A stretch of DNA of 64,000 nt, taken from the NCBI RefSeq assembly GCF_028858725.1, contig NC_084760.1:66283867-66347866 (forward strand), in the 5' to 3' direction. Under the pieces are notes generated by a model. The model searched no databases and was not told the origin of the DNA. It saw only the letters and a program-made list of their open reading frames with translations. Source of the DNA: Colius striatus (lineage: Eukaryota > Chordata > Aves > Coliiformes > Coliidae). Both the position numbers and the translations under genes were made by a program. Positions 44,801 to 55,435 of the stretch are shown here, one piece after another (the first letter of the stretch is position 1; the number at the start of each line of letters is the position of its first letter).

Positions 44801-45369
44801 ATTCCCGGTACGTCTATCAACTATAAGATGCACGTAACGACGCTTTGTTATGTAAGGAGAAAGCCCGAATTACCGAGAGGTCTTTCAAAAATTGACTGCC
44901 GGCAGCCGGACGCGGGCGCAGGACCGGCAGCGGATAGCCAGTACCCCCAGCTCAGGCGCACCCCGGCAGGGCAGCGGGCCACCAGACCCTACTTTGCCGT
45001 GCGGGACACCGCGGCGCTGCCGCGGGACGGAGTGAGGCGCGCGAAGACCTTCCGGCCCGGGCACCCCGCGGGGCCTCGCGCCGCCAGCCCCGGACGCGCA
45101 CGCGAAGTTCGGCCCGTCGCGCGGGAGGCTGCGCGCTGCCGCCCGGCTCCCCGGGGGGCGCGAGGTGAGCCCGCGGGGGGTCAAGGCACCCACGCCGGGG
45201 GGGAAGGGGGGTTGGCGGAGCGGGACGGGGCGAGGCCTCTCGCTGTTACGCCGCACCCTGTGTCCACCGCGCTGGGCCCGCGGCCGCCGCCCGCTCTCAC
45301 CTTCAAGGACTGGGCGCCGGGAGTGGCCGGGTCGCTGTCGCAGAGGCGCGGGGACAGGACGGCCGCCAT
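26839..45369 (-). CDS. PHF10: PHF10 (BAF45A), PHD-finger subunit of the PBAF chromatin-remodelling complex
   Basis: Twelve coding exons, in transcript order: 45369-45301, 42762-42656, 42107-41977, 41264-41181, 39815-39682, 39571-39422, 38296-38187, 36234-36081, 33672-33517, 28932-28824, 28552-28364, 26924-26839. They sum to 1479 nt, 492 aa plus stop (human 498 aa), with matching phases and GT-AG sites. The protein starts [18 protein letters not shown], passes [20 protein letters not shown] and the conserved SAY region (about 75-280; [40 protein letters not shown]), then an acidic [12 protein letters not shown] stretch. Two tandem PHD fingers follow: C374-G-I-C onwards, and [20 protein letters not shown]. 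The end is [12 protein letters not shown]10 reads histone tails and supports transcription and progenitor proliferation within PBAF. The Met at codon 42 (MGSGDSS) corresponds to the start of the known N-terminally short isoforms. Confidence 0.97.
28933..33495 (-). other. PHF10: PHF10 intron 9, possible alternative 3' UTR of the short isoform
   Basis: This 4.6-kb stretch between exons 9 and 10 is AT-rich. I recognised no CR1 or LTR copy in it, unlike most neighbouring introns of this size. Several minus-strand AATAAA hexamers occur (for example opposite 32411-32417 and around 30165-30175). A repeat-poor sequence directly after a read-through stop would suit a retained 3' UTR, but this is inference. 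A 186-codon open frame at 32922-33482 shows no recognisable protein. Confidence 0.4.
33496..33672 (-). CDS. PHF10: PHF10 exon 9 read-through: candidate PHD-less isoform end with a PDSM motif
   Basis: Exon 9 ends SVPGYK at donor AAG|GTGGAA (33517). If the donor is not used, the frame continues V-E-E-K-S-P and stops at TGA (33498-33496). The resulting tail KVEEKSP fits K-x-E-x-x-S-P, the core of the phosphorylation-dependent sumoylation motif. Mammalian PHF10 is known to make S isoforms that lack the PHD fingers and carry a PDSM. Seen here: the motif and stop. Inferred: that a transcript with this end is made in this species; intron 9 (4.6 kb) would contain its 3' UTR. Confidence 0.72.
   Translation of the reverse strand, partial: DNSSGNVSEGDCATDNQEESFQGRQKTRDKSATPRKDGSKRSVLSKSVPGYKVEEKSP
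36825..37396 (+). mobile_element. Solo LTR, ERVL-like family B
   Basis: A 572-bp copy running TGTGCTGGTTTTGGGATTTA to GGTTAAACCATAACA. It includes AACAGTGTTGATAAT, GACACAGCTAGGACAGCTGA and CTGTCTTTATCTCAGCCCAT, typical of this avian LTR. It is in PHF10 intron 7, antisense to the gene. No clear target duplication is seen. Confidence 0.85.
38297..45300 (-). other. PHF10: PHF10 introns 1-6
   Basis: These introns total about 6.4 kb. I see only low-complexity A/T runs and no recognisable transposon, RNA gene or extra exon. Intron 1 (42763-45300) carries the 3' half of the promoter CpG island at its start. Confidence 0.45.
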
Positions 45370-45670
45370 GACGGCCGCGGGGGCCGCCGCCGCCGGCTGC
45401 GCGAGGAGAAGTGCCGCCGCGCGACCCGGCCTCGCGCCGCGCCCGGCTCCGCCCCCCCTCCCCCTGCGGGGGGTGGCAACGGCCCCTACCGGCCAGCTCG
45501 CGCACGGCCGCGGCGGCTCGCGCAGCTCCTGCTCCGCCCCCCTCCGGGCGGCCCGCGGCGACCCGGGCCCGCGCCGCCGGACCGGCACCCGGCCCGCTCC
45601 GCCGATGCCGCCGCGCGGGCCCAAGGCCGGGGCCCCACCGCTGCCGTTGTTGCCGCCGCTGCCGCCGCGC

Positions 45671-45715
45671 CCTCCTCCTCCTCCTCCTCCTCCTGCTGCC
45701 GCCGCTGCCGCGCGG
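45671..45715. repeat. GC-rich trinucleotide repeat in the PHF10 island
   Basis: A run of CCT triplets leads into CTG/CCG triplets on the plus strand. Read on the minus strand in the PHF10 frame it gives polyglycine and polyalanine. Such tracts are often length-polymorphic. Confidence 0.75.
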
Positions 45716-46325
45716 GCGGCCGCGCGGCCCGTCCGCGAGCGCGGAGCCGAGCCGCCGCGGTAGCGCTTGGGCAGCAGCGCGGGGCGTAGGGGCAGCATTC
45801 CCCCGCCGTCGTTAGCGCCGAGGGCCGCCGCCGCTGACCGGCGCGGGAGCTAGCACCCAGCAGGGCTGGGCTGCTCCGCCACCAGCCCCCCGTCTCCGGG
45901 AACGTCAGCCGGGGACGAGCTACGTTTGTGAACCATCAGCCCCCGCAGGAGGGGTGTACGGGGGGCGGGGGGCGCAGTCGGAGGAGCCGGCACGAGCGCG
46001 CTCGCCCCTGCGCGGAGGGCGCGCGAAGCCGGCCCCGCCGCGCGCCGCGTCCCGCTCCCTCCGACACGGGCGGGCGAAGGCGGAGCGTGGCCCTCCCCGG
46101 CTGTAGAGACCCTCATCCCGCCGGTGCCGGGGCGGCGCGCACGCCCGCTCGCACGCGCGCAGCCGGGCTCCGTGGCCGCGCACGGGCCCCTCGCCAGCGA
46201 ACAAAGCGCAACGGCGCGCCCCGCCGGGCGCTCGCTTGGCTGCGGGAGCGCGCGTGGCCACGGAGGTGCGCCCAGCGCTCCCCCACCCCGCACACCAGCA
46301 GGCCCAGGGGCGTTCAGAAGCACCG

Positions 46326-46342
46326 CCCCCCCCCCCCCCCCC
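46326..46342. repeat. 17-bp homopolymer C run at the island edge
   Basis: An uninterrupted run of 17 C on the plus strand, 17 G on the PHF10-sense strand. Its length is easily miscalled by sequencing. It could form G-quadruplex or i-motif structure, which is inference. Confidence 0.85.
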
Positions 46343-46345
46343 GTG

Positions 46346-47183
46346 GGTGTTTGTGCACGTTATTCGCATCTCTGAACAATACAACAGGCATGGAAAAAGC
46401 ATCAGCGGCCGCTTTCCAAAGCAGGGCAGTTCCAGAAGCAGATGCCTACACATCACAGAGCTGCCAGACTTGTATGTTTCAACATACAATCATTGGTGTC
46501 CTTGCCAATGATGGACCAGTTATCAATGGTCTCCTCTGGACATTGCCATCAGAGGCCACCTGACCAAAACAGTCACTCACCCAATTCAGTACTTAGCCAC
46601 CAACCTGAAAGAAGTTGATATTTAATGCGAGTTCAAGGTCCAGGGAAGCTAGTGACAGAACTCACACCTTATTCAAGGCCAACTGTTGGAAATCTGCATA
46701 AGTAGCTAAGCATGTGAAACAGGGCTTCTGTCCTGGGCCTGTGTACACACAAACCAGCATCTTACCAAAGACACAACTAAGGAAAAAAATAATAAAACCA
46801 GAACCCTGCTCTTTCTTAGGAAGAGCCTTTTAAGACTTTTCAAGAATACCGATACCTGCAGTTTATTGCAAACATTCATTAACAACTCCAGGCATGCAAC
46901 TGACAAGCAATGCTCAAAATTTTGCAAAGTTTGGCCTTACACCAGCTGCTTCAACTTCCACAGCAGAATGCTACAACAGATGAAGCCCATATGTACTCAA
47001 CCATACACATTTCAAAAGCAGGGCTTTTTGGGGGGGTTGGGTTTGGTTTTTTTTGGTTTTTTTTTTTAAACAGAGAAAAATGAGCAAAATTACCTCAGCT
47101 ATATGTCAATTTCAATGTGCCAACAGAAGATGTTCAAACATGCCAAGTACTGTGATGCACAAACCCACGTGTGGCTCAGAGTA
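46346..47183. other. Gap between the PHF10 promoter and the DYNLT2 3' end
   Basis: About 0.8 kb with no recognised gene. The left part borders the PHF10 island; the right part should hold the DYNLT2 3' UTR, with a minus-strand AATAAA at 46862-46867. A T/G-rich low-complexity stretch lies at 47022-47070. Confidence 0.5.
46862..46867 (-). terminator. DYNLT2: Candidate poly(A) signal of DYNLT2
   Basis: AATAAA on the minus strand, about 320 nt beyond the DYNLT2 stop codon. Confidence 0.5.
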
Positions 47184-50100
47184 TTACTCATAATAACAAG
47201 CCATTACCAAAGCCAGCGCAATAAATGTTTCAGTTTCACATTTAGCTGAAACCCATGTGTCTCTTTGAACATCCCAGACCCATCTGCTGGCAACCTAAAG
47301 GAAAGAAAAAACAAAGCTATTTGTGATTCTATACCTAGCAGTTTTTCTGTTTTGTTTTTGTAAAAAAGCCCAAAGCATTACATAAATGCTGATATTACAT
47401 TAAGAGAGTTACAAATAGCAACACCGGCAAAATCACAGTCTAACAAGTCCTGTTAGACATACATGTTCTTCCCTCACAGTAAAGCTCCCATCCTGATCTC
47501 TACACCCAAAACCTCAAATCTTTAGTTTATTTGTTTTAACTTTAGATACTGTAACAGCACCCCTTCAAAAACAGCCTGAGTAGACAGTTTTAGAAGTCAC
47601 ATCCCCCACTTCTCCACCTCCAGCTTACTCCAGTCTACTTGAGACCATTTATTGGGATCTCAGAGTTTTTGATAAAAGTTTACAAAGCCCCAATGTGTGA
47701 ACTGACTGCTGAAATAAACATATTGCCTAGGAAAAAAAAAAGTTAACTTGAACCTTTTCAATAATGTTTTAATCTGCAGCTACTCCCTCAGTCAAAGCAC
47801 AGCTTTTCAGGGGCAATGTTTGGCTTACTCACAGACTGGCTTTGTTATTGAAACTGACCATCCCTCAAACACTCTTTCATTTAAACCACTAAAACCAGGT
47901 ACGGTTTCATCAGCTTTTAAGAGCTGATGATGAACACTCTTAAGTGCTCTTTGATGTTCTGGAAGATACCTAAAAGCTTTCTGAATGCCAATGGGCGCTT
48001 GCAATATGTCTACATCTATATACAACACAGGAAAGTCTAGAATACTTCTGGTTTGGATGTGATAAGTTCAGATCACTAATGTTAATCTGAAATCCCAGAA
48101 GCATCTGTTTGGTGACAGCTACTTATGAAACAATTTCCATCCTGCTCCTTGCACTCCATTCCTTTCCATGTCACCCCATGCTATAACTGCACAGCATTTT
48201 GTGTTGAATGGCATGACCCAAGTGGAGATCAAAGTACATTGGAAAAAGAAAATAAAATTAAATCACTGCGGTCATGCCACTGTACTGGCAGATCACACAG
48301 TGGAAATAGCTGGTTGATAGGGAAGAGCAGCGTGGGCTGCTTACCACTGTTACTGACCTTTAAAAAGAAAACACCCTTCACAGGGTTAGGTAGAATCACA
48401 GCAGTACCCTAAATTGTCACCTGGCATACTACTACATGAAGAACCTAAAGCCTTCAAGCCTACCACAAACTATTTAAGCTGCTGAATGCAGATGATCTCC
48501 TTGGAGATCACCCAGAGTTCTAAAAATTATCTTAAATTTCCAAAACATATTATAAGTAATTTGTTTGCTCACATTCATTGCCTGATCTGCCTTTTCCACA
48601 ATTAGTACTGACACCACATACTTATAGCGGTCAAAGTCCAGTTCCTTCACAGCCTGTAATATTTCTTCCGAGACTGAAGCACACAAGGAGGGACTAGAAA
48701 CTCCATCATATTTGGCTTGTTGAAGTTTATTCTATCAAAAAACAATTTGGAAAGATCTTGGTTTTCATCTTGTAGTCTTTTGCAAAAGGACTTTTACAGT
48801 TATTTTCATTACAAGAACATTAGAAAAAATAATGAGTAGAATAGCCAAAATAGGTGATCCTCTCATACAGTAAACACCGCACTATTTTTACTCCAAAATG
48901 TTTTATCTGTACTTTGGAATAGGGAATTTTTTACAATCTCTGTTTAACAAACATGAGTGTATTCTTCTCCATCACTTTGGTTCTGTTCACTGGAAAATAG
49001 TGCTACAAATACCTGTTCCAAATACCTGAGGCATATCTTCCCAATGGCAGAATAACAAGAGTTGGTTGTAACTATTGAAGGTACCACTAACATCTACATA
49101 GTATATCCTCCATTTTTCTTTAATTTTTATATGTGGCAGTCAGATTGTCAAGGACATCCAAGTATATTTTGTGCATGACAAGTGATATTAGTAGAAGTAA
49201 TTGAAGGAGTAGAATTCCACAAATTCAAGGTCAGGATCTTTAAAGAACTGGAGATTTTGCAGATTAGGGTACTTGGAACTGTGCTATAGGTCAATTTGTT
49301 TTAGATATGGGTAAGAGTTTAGGAAGCTTCTGTGCCACCTCAAACAGCGCATGCTCAGTAGTGAACTTGCAAAGGGCCTTCTACACTTTGCTGAACAGAG
49401 CACATTCACATTATATTTCTGTGCCAAAACTTGAAGTGTGCCAAATTTATGCACATGTTTAGTTTATGCAACTTACACTGATCCATAACTATAATCTTTG
49501 CAGGACAAGCAAATAGATTTTGCAATAAAATTAGACAACTCATTTAAAAAAAAATACTTTACCGTGAGTATTGCTTGAGCTTTGTCTCTCACTAAATAAT
49601 CCCGAAGTTTATTATGTGGCTCCAGTCTGTAGGTATTAGCATATCTTATCTTTGCCGTGTTAGCTTTGAATGCCAATTGCTTCGCTTTCATTGAATCACT
49701 AAAATGCTCTTCTTCTGTTGGAGCTTCGTAATTTGATTGTGTCTTTTTTCCTTGTGTCTGTGCGAAATAGTAAAGAGGTCAACATCAGATGTCAATATTT
49801 TAGCAGTGTACAGTATAAATAATACTTTGTGGTGTACAGTTAAGAAAAAAAAATAACTACCTAGCAATATGTCATAGAAAAAAGCTGAAAGCTAGAAAAT
49901 GTGTATCTCTTCTGGTTGTTTAGACACCACTGCTTTGACTGAGAGAACAGTGGTTAATTTCCACTCAATTTTAATTTATTTTCCACCAAAATCCAAACTA
50001 AATGATGATTCTAAGTTTGCATTTAAACTCAAACAGACACGTTGTACCAGCATTCTGAATACACTTCATTTTCCAAGAAAAAACACACAGATAGGAACAT

Positions 50101-53100
50101 ATGTCCAAGACAACCACAACTTCAGGCTTTTCATTCAGACAGCCTACGCAACCCAAAAAATATATGTTCAGTTCATTTAATACATAATTTTACTTGTCCT
50201 CATTCCTTGTGAAGCTACTGAAGAAATGCCTTATGTACTAATGACATCCTCCAATTTGCAAGCTTTGTAATTTTGCTTGGAACTTCAAAAAAACCAGTAC
50301 AGCTTCTTTTTATTTGTCATCAGAAAGCTGAATGTCCAGGTTTTCTCTCCATCCAGCCTGTGTACTATCACTGTCTTCAACACATATAACAAAATTTGTC
50401 CCTCTGATTGCAAGCAGCAACAAAAGATGTTGCCTGGTGTCCTCCATGGCTGGCTTAAAACAGAACTGTAAAATAACAAAACAGAGACTGAAAAACACAG
50501 GGAATCTGTGAAATTATAACAAATGCTGCACATGGTGATCTTCCATTCAGCCACCTCCTAACTAACCTCTTTCAAGCTTTGCTGACTCTTCTGTCCCTTG
50601 CTCTGCTTCCTGACTGCAGCTTGAACTTATGTGAGAGAAAAATCATCAGTTCTCAGAAGAGCAGAAAAGAGCACGAAGGTGATATAACATGACAAAGCTT
50701 ATACTAAGATATATAGAAAAAAATCATACACTTGTGGATAATTGTCGTGGTTTAGGCCCATCAGGGAAACAAAGACCACGATTAGCCTCGAGTACCGAAG
50801 AGGCTGAGAATTGCTCAAGGGCAGGGAGAGCTTAATTGCCGCTTAAGGTTCGGGACAAAACAGACCAGGCTACTCGGTTTGGGGAAGAAAACAGAAAATA
50901 ATTTAATGCAACATCAACTAAAACATACCCCCAAAAACCCAAAACATAACCAAAATGAAACAACCCAGAGTAATACATCAAGGAAGAGTCCAACCAGCCT
51001 TTTTAAGAACACCTTCTTGCCACACCTCCCCTCTTCCCGGGCTCAGAGCCCTGATCCCGGGGTTTTTACCCTGTCCCCCCCCGAACGGTTCGGGGGGCAG
51101 GCAGTGGGGGTTTCAGTTAGTCTGTTCCCGATAGCTTCTGCCGTTTGTCCCTCCTCAGGACGGGTGAACTCCACACCAGTCCTCCCTGCAAGTCCGTGGG
51201 GTAACTCACACGCATGGCAGCCCTGCACGGGCTGCTCCGACGCGCACTTATTCCAAAAGCAGCAGCTCCTCTCTGCCTCTCGTGTGGGGCTGCTCTGCGG
51301 CCTGCAGGCTCTCCAGCACAGCCTGGGCCATGGCCGTCTCCCCACACAGTCCCTCGCCCGCCCGGGCTCACTCACATGGAGCTGCTGGTGGCTCTCAGTC
51401 CTGCCAGGGATCTCCATAGGTTGCAGGGGCACAGCTTGTATTCTCGCCACGGCTTGCAGAAGGGTCTCCGGTCTACTGCTTCTCCTTCCTTCCTCCTTCT
51501 CTGGCTGAAGGGTCCGCGTGGTCGTCTCCTTCTTGTATCCCTCTTACACCTCCTGACTCACATTCCGAATTCCCGTCCCCTAAATAGTGCTGGCAGAGGC
51601 GCCAGATTGGCCCAGCCGGGCCGGAGGTGGGTGTGAACCCAGGAGCCGGGGGAGAGTCCGCAAACTCTTTACCGGGTCTTCACTGCAACCTGCTCCCCGT
51701 TACTAAGCCAAAAGCTGCTCCTTGCTAAACCAGAACAATAATATAATTCTCACTAGACTGTTATTTGAAAAGATGTACTACTCAGGGGCTCACAAATCTT
51801 TCAGCCAGAAGAGCGTCCTGGTTTTGGCTGGGATAGAGTTAATTTTCTTCCTAGTAGCTGTTTCAGTGCTGTGCTTTAGATTTAGTCTGAAAATAATGTT
51901 GGTAACATATTGATGTTTTAGTTGGCGCTAAGCAGTGCTTACGCCAAGTGAAGGATTTTTCAGTTTCCCATGCTTTTCCAAGTGGGGAGGTGCATAGAAA
52001 GCTCTGAGGGAGCATGGCCAGGACAGCTGACCTGAACTAGCAAGAGTTATTCTATGTCATAGGACATCATGCATAGTACATAAACTGGGGGAGTTGGTGG
52101 TAAGGGGCCAATTGCTGCTCAGGGATGGTCTGGGAATCAGCAGGCAGTGAGCAATTGCATTGTGCATCACTTATCTTTTCTCAGTGTTTTGGGGTTTTTA
52201 AAATATTATTTTCATTGCTATTGTAGTTATGTTTCATTTTAGTTACTACATTGTTCTTATCCAAACCCTTGAGTTTTACTTTTCTTCCCCTGGTTCTCCT
52301 GCCTAGCCCACTTGAAGAGGAGAATTGAGTGAGCAGTTGCATGCTGTGGTTAAACCACAACAAGGAGTTTGAGGATAAGGGAAGCAATGCAGTTGCTTCT
52401 CTATGAAATCACTTGCACATTAGTCCTGACAATACTATGAACAGTACCTACATGTCTCTTCTGGTTCCTTACTTTAAGTAAATTCTGTTAAAAATCAGCC
52501 ATGTTGGCAGCCCTTGTGCAAACTGGCTCCAGGCGTTTGTTCATGCCATGCCAACAATGCAAATTCTGAATGGTACTTATATTACCCTAAAACTTCAACA
52601 CATTTGCACTTAGGCTGTGGACATTCATTATTTCCTAACTGAAACTCAGATCTAGAAAGACTATAGTCCCTACTTGCTCATCACAGGGCTCCAAACAGAC
52701 TGAAAACCCCTTTATATCTGCCAGCTAAGCTGCTCAAATGAGCATCCCAACCCATGTCAGGAGAATGAACCTGTGAAAAAGGCCACAATCCAAACAGCAA
52801 TCCTTTGCTAACGTGCTTCAGCATGAGTCACAACATGACTTCTAACAGTACTGTTGAAAGTCCAAGTATTAGCGACACAAGCAAGAAGCCATTTACTAAT
52901 GGAGGAGCCAAAAACTTTATTGATACCTCTACACAAATGGCTAATAAATACTGTGATTCCAACTTCCAGCCCAATGTCGCAATTACATTTCTGCATAATA
53001 TTTGCATCCTTTGTGAAGGAATCCCTCAAGAATTTAAGAACTGACTTTGCATGTATGTATGCAAAAGCCTGCTCTTAAATGTTATTGGACTCTACTACAT

Positions 53101-54100
53101 TGGCTTAACCTCACACATGTGGAAGTCAGTAATGCAGAAAGACGAAAGCTCTTGCTATTTGAATGTTATATGCATGTCAGTCTGTTTTATCAGCCAATAG
53201 TTGTTCTAAAGAAAGAATTCTTGTTCATTTTTTCAAATGATGGAACACCTCCTAACTTAGGGAACTTGCAGTAGCCTCCCAAGTTGGAAAGACTGCACTG
53301 CCAAAGGAAGGGTCACCCTTGTGTTCTTTTTATCTCCCTTGCCTTCTTTTTACCTTCACAATGCTTTAACAACTTAGCCTTCCAGTGCCTAAGGCAGCAC
53401 ATTAGTTGCAGTATGGTGGAAGCAAATGTGACACCTAACCAAGCAGAAAGGGGATCAGCTGGACTCACAAAGTTCCACTTAAAACACAAGGAAAAACTTT
53501 GCTGTTCAAGTGAGGGAGCCCTGGCACAGACTGCCCAGGGAGGGTGTACAGTCTCCTTCTCTGGAGGTTTCCAAACCCGCCTGGTCATGTTCCTGTGTGA
53601 CCTGATGGAGAGGAACCTGCTTTAGCAGGTGGCTGGACTTGATGATCTCTGGAGAGCCCTTCCAACTCTGACCATTCTGCAACTCTGAGGTTATCTCAAA
53701 CCAGATGCAAAACAGATAAAAACATCACTTCCGACTAGTTTTCACGACTTCACCCTCACCTTTTAATTGTATGCGGAGCCCCACCTTCTTCCACATACTA
53801 CACTTTGTAAGAACCCAATTCCCATCCCTCCCTCCTTTCCTGAGCCTGCAGAAGCTCTGCGACCCCAGCCCAGCGCTCCCTCAGGCCAGGTCGTGGCCGT
53901 TACTCCAGCCTTACACCTGTCCTCTTCCCCCGCCACGGACCGGTGGCCACCTCCAGCCTTCCACCACAGCACCTTCCACATCAGCACCTCCGCACTGTCC
54001 CGCCCAGGAACCTGCTCACACTATCTTTCTCCATCAAGCTCTGGCGCCGCTTTCCTTTCTCCGTGGCGGCGGGCTTCTGCACCTTGAAGCGCTTCTCCAT
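47184..54100 (-). CDS. DYNLT2: DYNLT2 (TCTE3), Tctex1-type dynein light chain
   Basis: Four coding exons: 54100-54020, 49757-49563, 48731-48573, 47294-47184, all joined in phase 0 with GT-AG sites. They give 181 aa; human TCTE3 is about 198 aa. Exon 1 begins [10 protein letters not shown] and contains [11 protein letters not shown], aligning with human MEKRGRG and RRPSMFEKE. Exon 2 carries [13 protein letters not shown]. Exon 3 has [20 protein letters not shown] and ADQAMN. Exon 4 has [20 protein letters not shown] and ends ALVMACYYE, the typical Tctex1 tail with its C-terminal YYE. The protein is an axonemal or cytoplasmic dynein light chain, testis-enriched in mammals. Mammals have roughly 20-25 more residues between the N-terminal basic region and the Tctex1 domain; either the bird protein is shorter or a small exon in the 4.3-kb intron 1 was missed. 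It shares its promoter with ERMARD. Confidence 0.92.
50743..51737 (-). mobile_element. Solo LTR, ERVL-like family A, copy 2
   Basis: A 995-bp element flanked by a perfect 5-bp target duplication ATAAT (50738-50742 and 51738-51742). The left end is TGTCGTGGTTTAG. It matches copy 1 in reverse orientation and is richer in CpG, which suggests a younger insertion. It lies in DYNLT2 intron 1, in the gene's orientation. Confidence 0.88.
51814..52362 (+). mobile_element. Solo LTR, ERVL-like family B
   Basis: About 549 bp, beginning GTCCTGGTTTTGGCTGGGAT and ending GTTAAACCACAACA, with flanks AAGAG / AGGAG as a near-perfect 5-bp duplication. It shares GGGATAGAGTTAATTTTCTT and AGCAGTGCTTAC blocks with the family B copies at 18.5 and 36.8 kb. 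It lies only 76 bp from the family A LTR in DYNLT2 intron 1. Confidence 0.83.
53455..53695 (+). mobile_element. CR1 LINE 3' fragment, sense
   Basis: Reads AAGTTCCACTTAAAACACAA through GCCCTGGCACAGACTGCCC to the CR1 3' terminal region (TGATCTCTGGAGAGCCCTTC). It lies in DYNLT2 intron 1, 325 bp from exon 1 and antisense to that gene. Confidence 0.85.
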
Positions 54101-54520
54101 GGCTTGGAGCACTCAGCGCCGCTTTCCCCGATGGCAGGGTAGACAGACAGGCTGGCGGGTGGGCAGGCGCAGGCCCTCTCGTCTGTCGCTGCCGGCGGCG
54201 GGGAGATCGATGGCGGCTTCACGCTCGGCGGTTCGGGGCACGGGGCTCTTCCCGCGCGAGGCAGGCGTGCGGCGCCCGCCAGGACGGCGTCGTGACGCAG
54301 CGCGCGCGGGCGGGCCCAGCGCTAGCGGAGGTAACGGAAGCGGGTCGCCATGGCAGGGCGGGGAGCGAGGGTTTGGGGCGGGGGTTGCGCGGCTACCCGT
54401 GGCCCCGAGGAACTGCCGGTGCTGCGACAGGGCTAGGGCTGGGGCAGCGGCGCTGTCAGCAGTGGAAGCCCGGGTCACGGTCTCATACTTGCTTGGGTCT
54501 GCTTTAAGACAATAAAGGCT
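53820..54520. promoter_or_regulatory. Shared bidirectional CpG-island promoter of DYNLT2 and ERMARD
   Basis: The CpG-rich island covers DYNLT2 coding exon 1 (minus strand) and about 400 bp upstream of it. ERMARD begins in the opposite direction. A donor-like GCGGAG|GTAACG follows 54330 and could end a non-coding ERMARD exon 1. The two genes are also head to head in mammals. The exact start sites and the use of this donor are inferred. Confidence 0.7.
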
Positions 54521-55435
54521 ATTCGCTGCAGTGTTGCTCTGGCCTGCCGTCTCTGACAGTGAAACGGGAGGGCCTCAAAATAAGGTGAAGGACTGAATCA
54601 TGTGTTTCATGAACGTTTTGCGTTTATTACTTTTTGTTTTCCCCCAGAGCACACAGGATACTCCTGATGCCACCTACAGCTCCTGTAGGAACTGTAATGC
54701 TTGCTCTTTGACCTATCAATATGTAGTCTCCTCTTGAAGCCACGAATCCAGGAATTATGTGCTGTGAAGGTCAATTCCACCACCTGATTAAAAAGGAGAA
54801 AAGAAAAATGTTTTTAATGGAATCTTTCTGTTTGTTGTCATACTTCATTTTCAAACAATATCTGTCTTTTTAATTTGCTTAATGAAGTGTGACTTTGTTT
54901 TACTAAATCAGAAGCCTTTTCCTCCTTCTTAGCAGAGCAGTTCTGTCTCTGCAAATTCTTTAATTTAAATGAATGCTTCTGAAGCAGCCCATCTTTCTTA
55001 TTAGTCTGATGTTCAAATAACATTTATGCTTAGATAGTTCTACCATTCACACAGAATTTATGTGTTTTCCCTTCCCCCTACCATGATTTTGCTGTTCATA
55101 AGCACTGAAGCTCTTGGTTTTACTTGAAGTAGTATCTGTTTCCCTGCAAGTTCAGAGGTTAGCCAGAACAGCTGGGATCTTTTGTTTCAATCCGTCTTGG
55201 CATCAGTTTGGTAGGTAAGGCATTATACAAACACACAATTCTTCCCCTCAGTTTTCCTCAAGATGATCTTGCTCAGAGAGTTCCCTTCATCGTATGTATA
55301 GATGAAAGTTGCATTGCAAACCTGAACAACTTGTTTGCAGTGCTGTATTGCTGTCTTATGGATATGCTTTAATGATAATAATTTTCTCTCATGGACTTCC
55401 TTAACGCAAGGACCGTTTTTTTGAATATGTTCTAG
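54521..55435 (+). other. Putative ERMARD intron 1
   Basis: AT-rich sequence between the shared CpG island and the first ERMARD coding exon. I see no transposon or gene. A pyrimidine-poor acceptor TTCTAG ends it. Confidence 0.4.

Larger units (their letters stand above)
44880..46345 (-). promoter_or_regulatory. PHF10: CpG-island promoter of PHF10
   Basis: Very GC- and CpG-dense, and the largest island in the window. It covers coding exon 1 (45301-45369), the start of intron 1 and about 970 bp upstream. The start ATG has a good context (GTCATGG). The island contains a trinucleotide (CCT/CCG)n stretch near 45678-45715 and ends at a 17-C run. No TATA box is evident. Confidence 0.75.

Noticed and set aside
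44741-45763. 340-codon plus-strand open frame across the PHF10 island
   Set aside because: It is antisense to PHF10 exon 1, with Arg/Pro/Ala composition typical of chance frames in CpG islands.
52805-53029. Overlapping ~75-codon frames on both strands in DYNLT2 intron 1
   Set aside because: No recognisable domain, no conserved splice sites in frame with DYNLT2, and no similarity to the missing mammalian segment.
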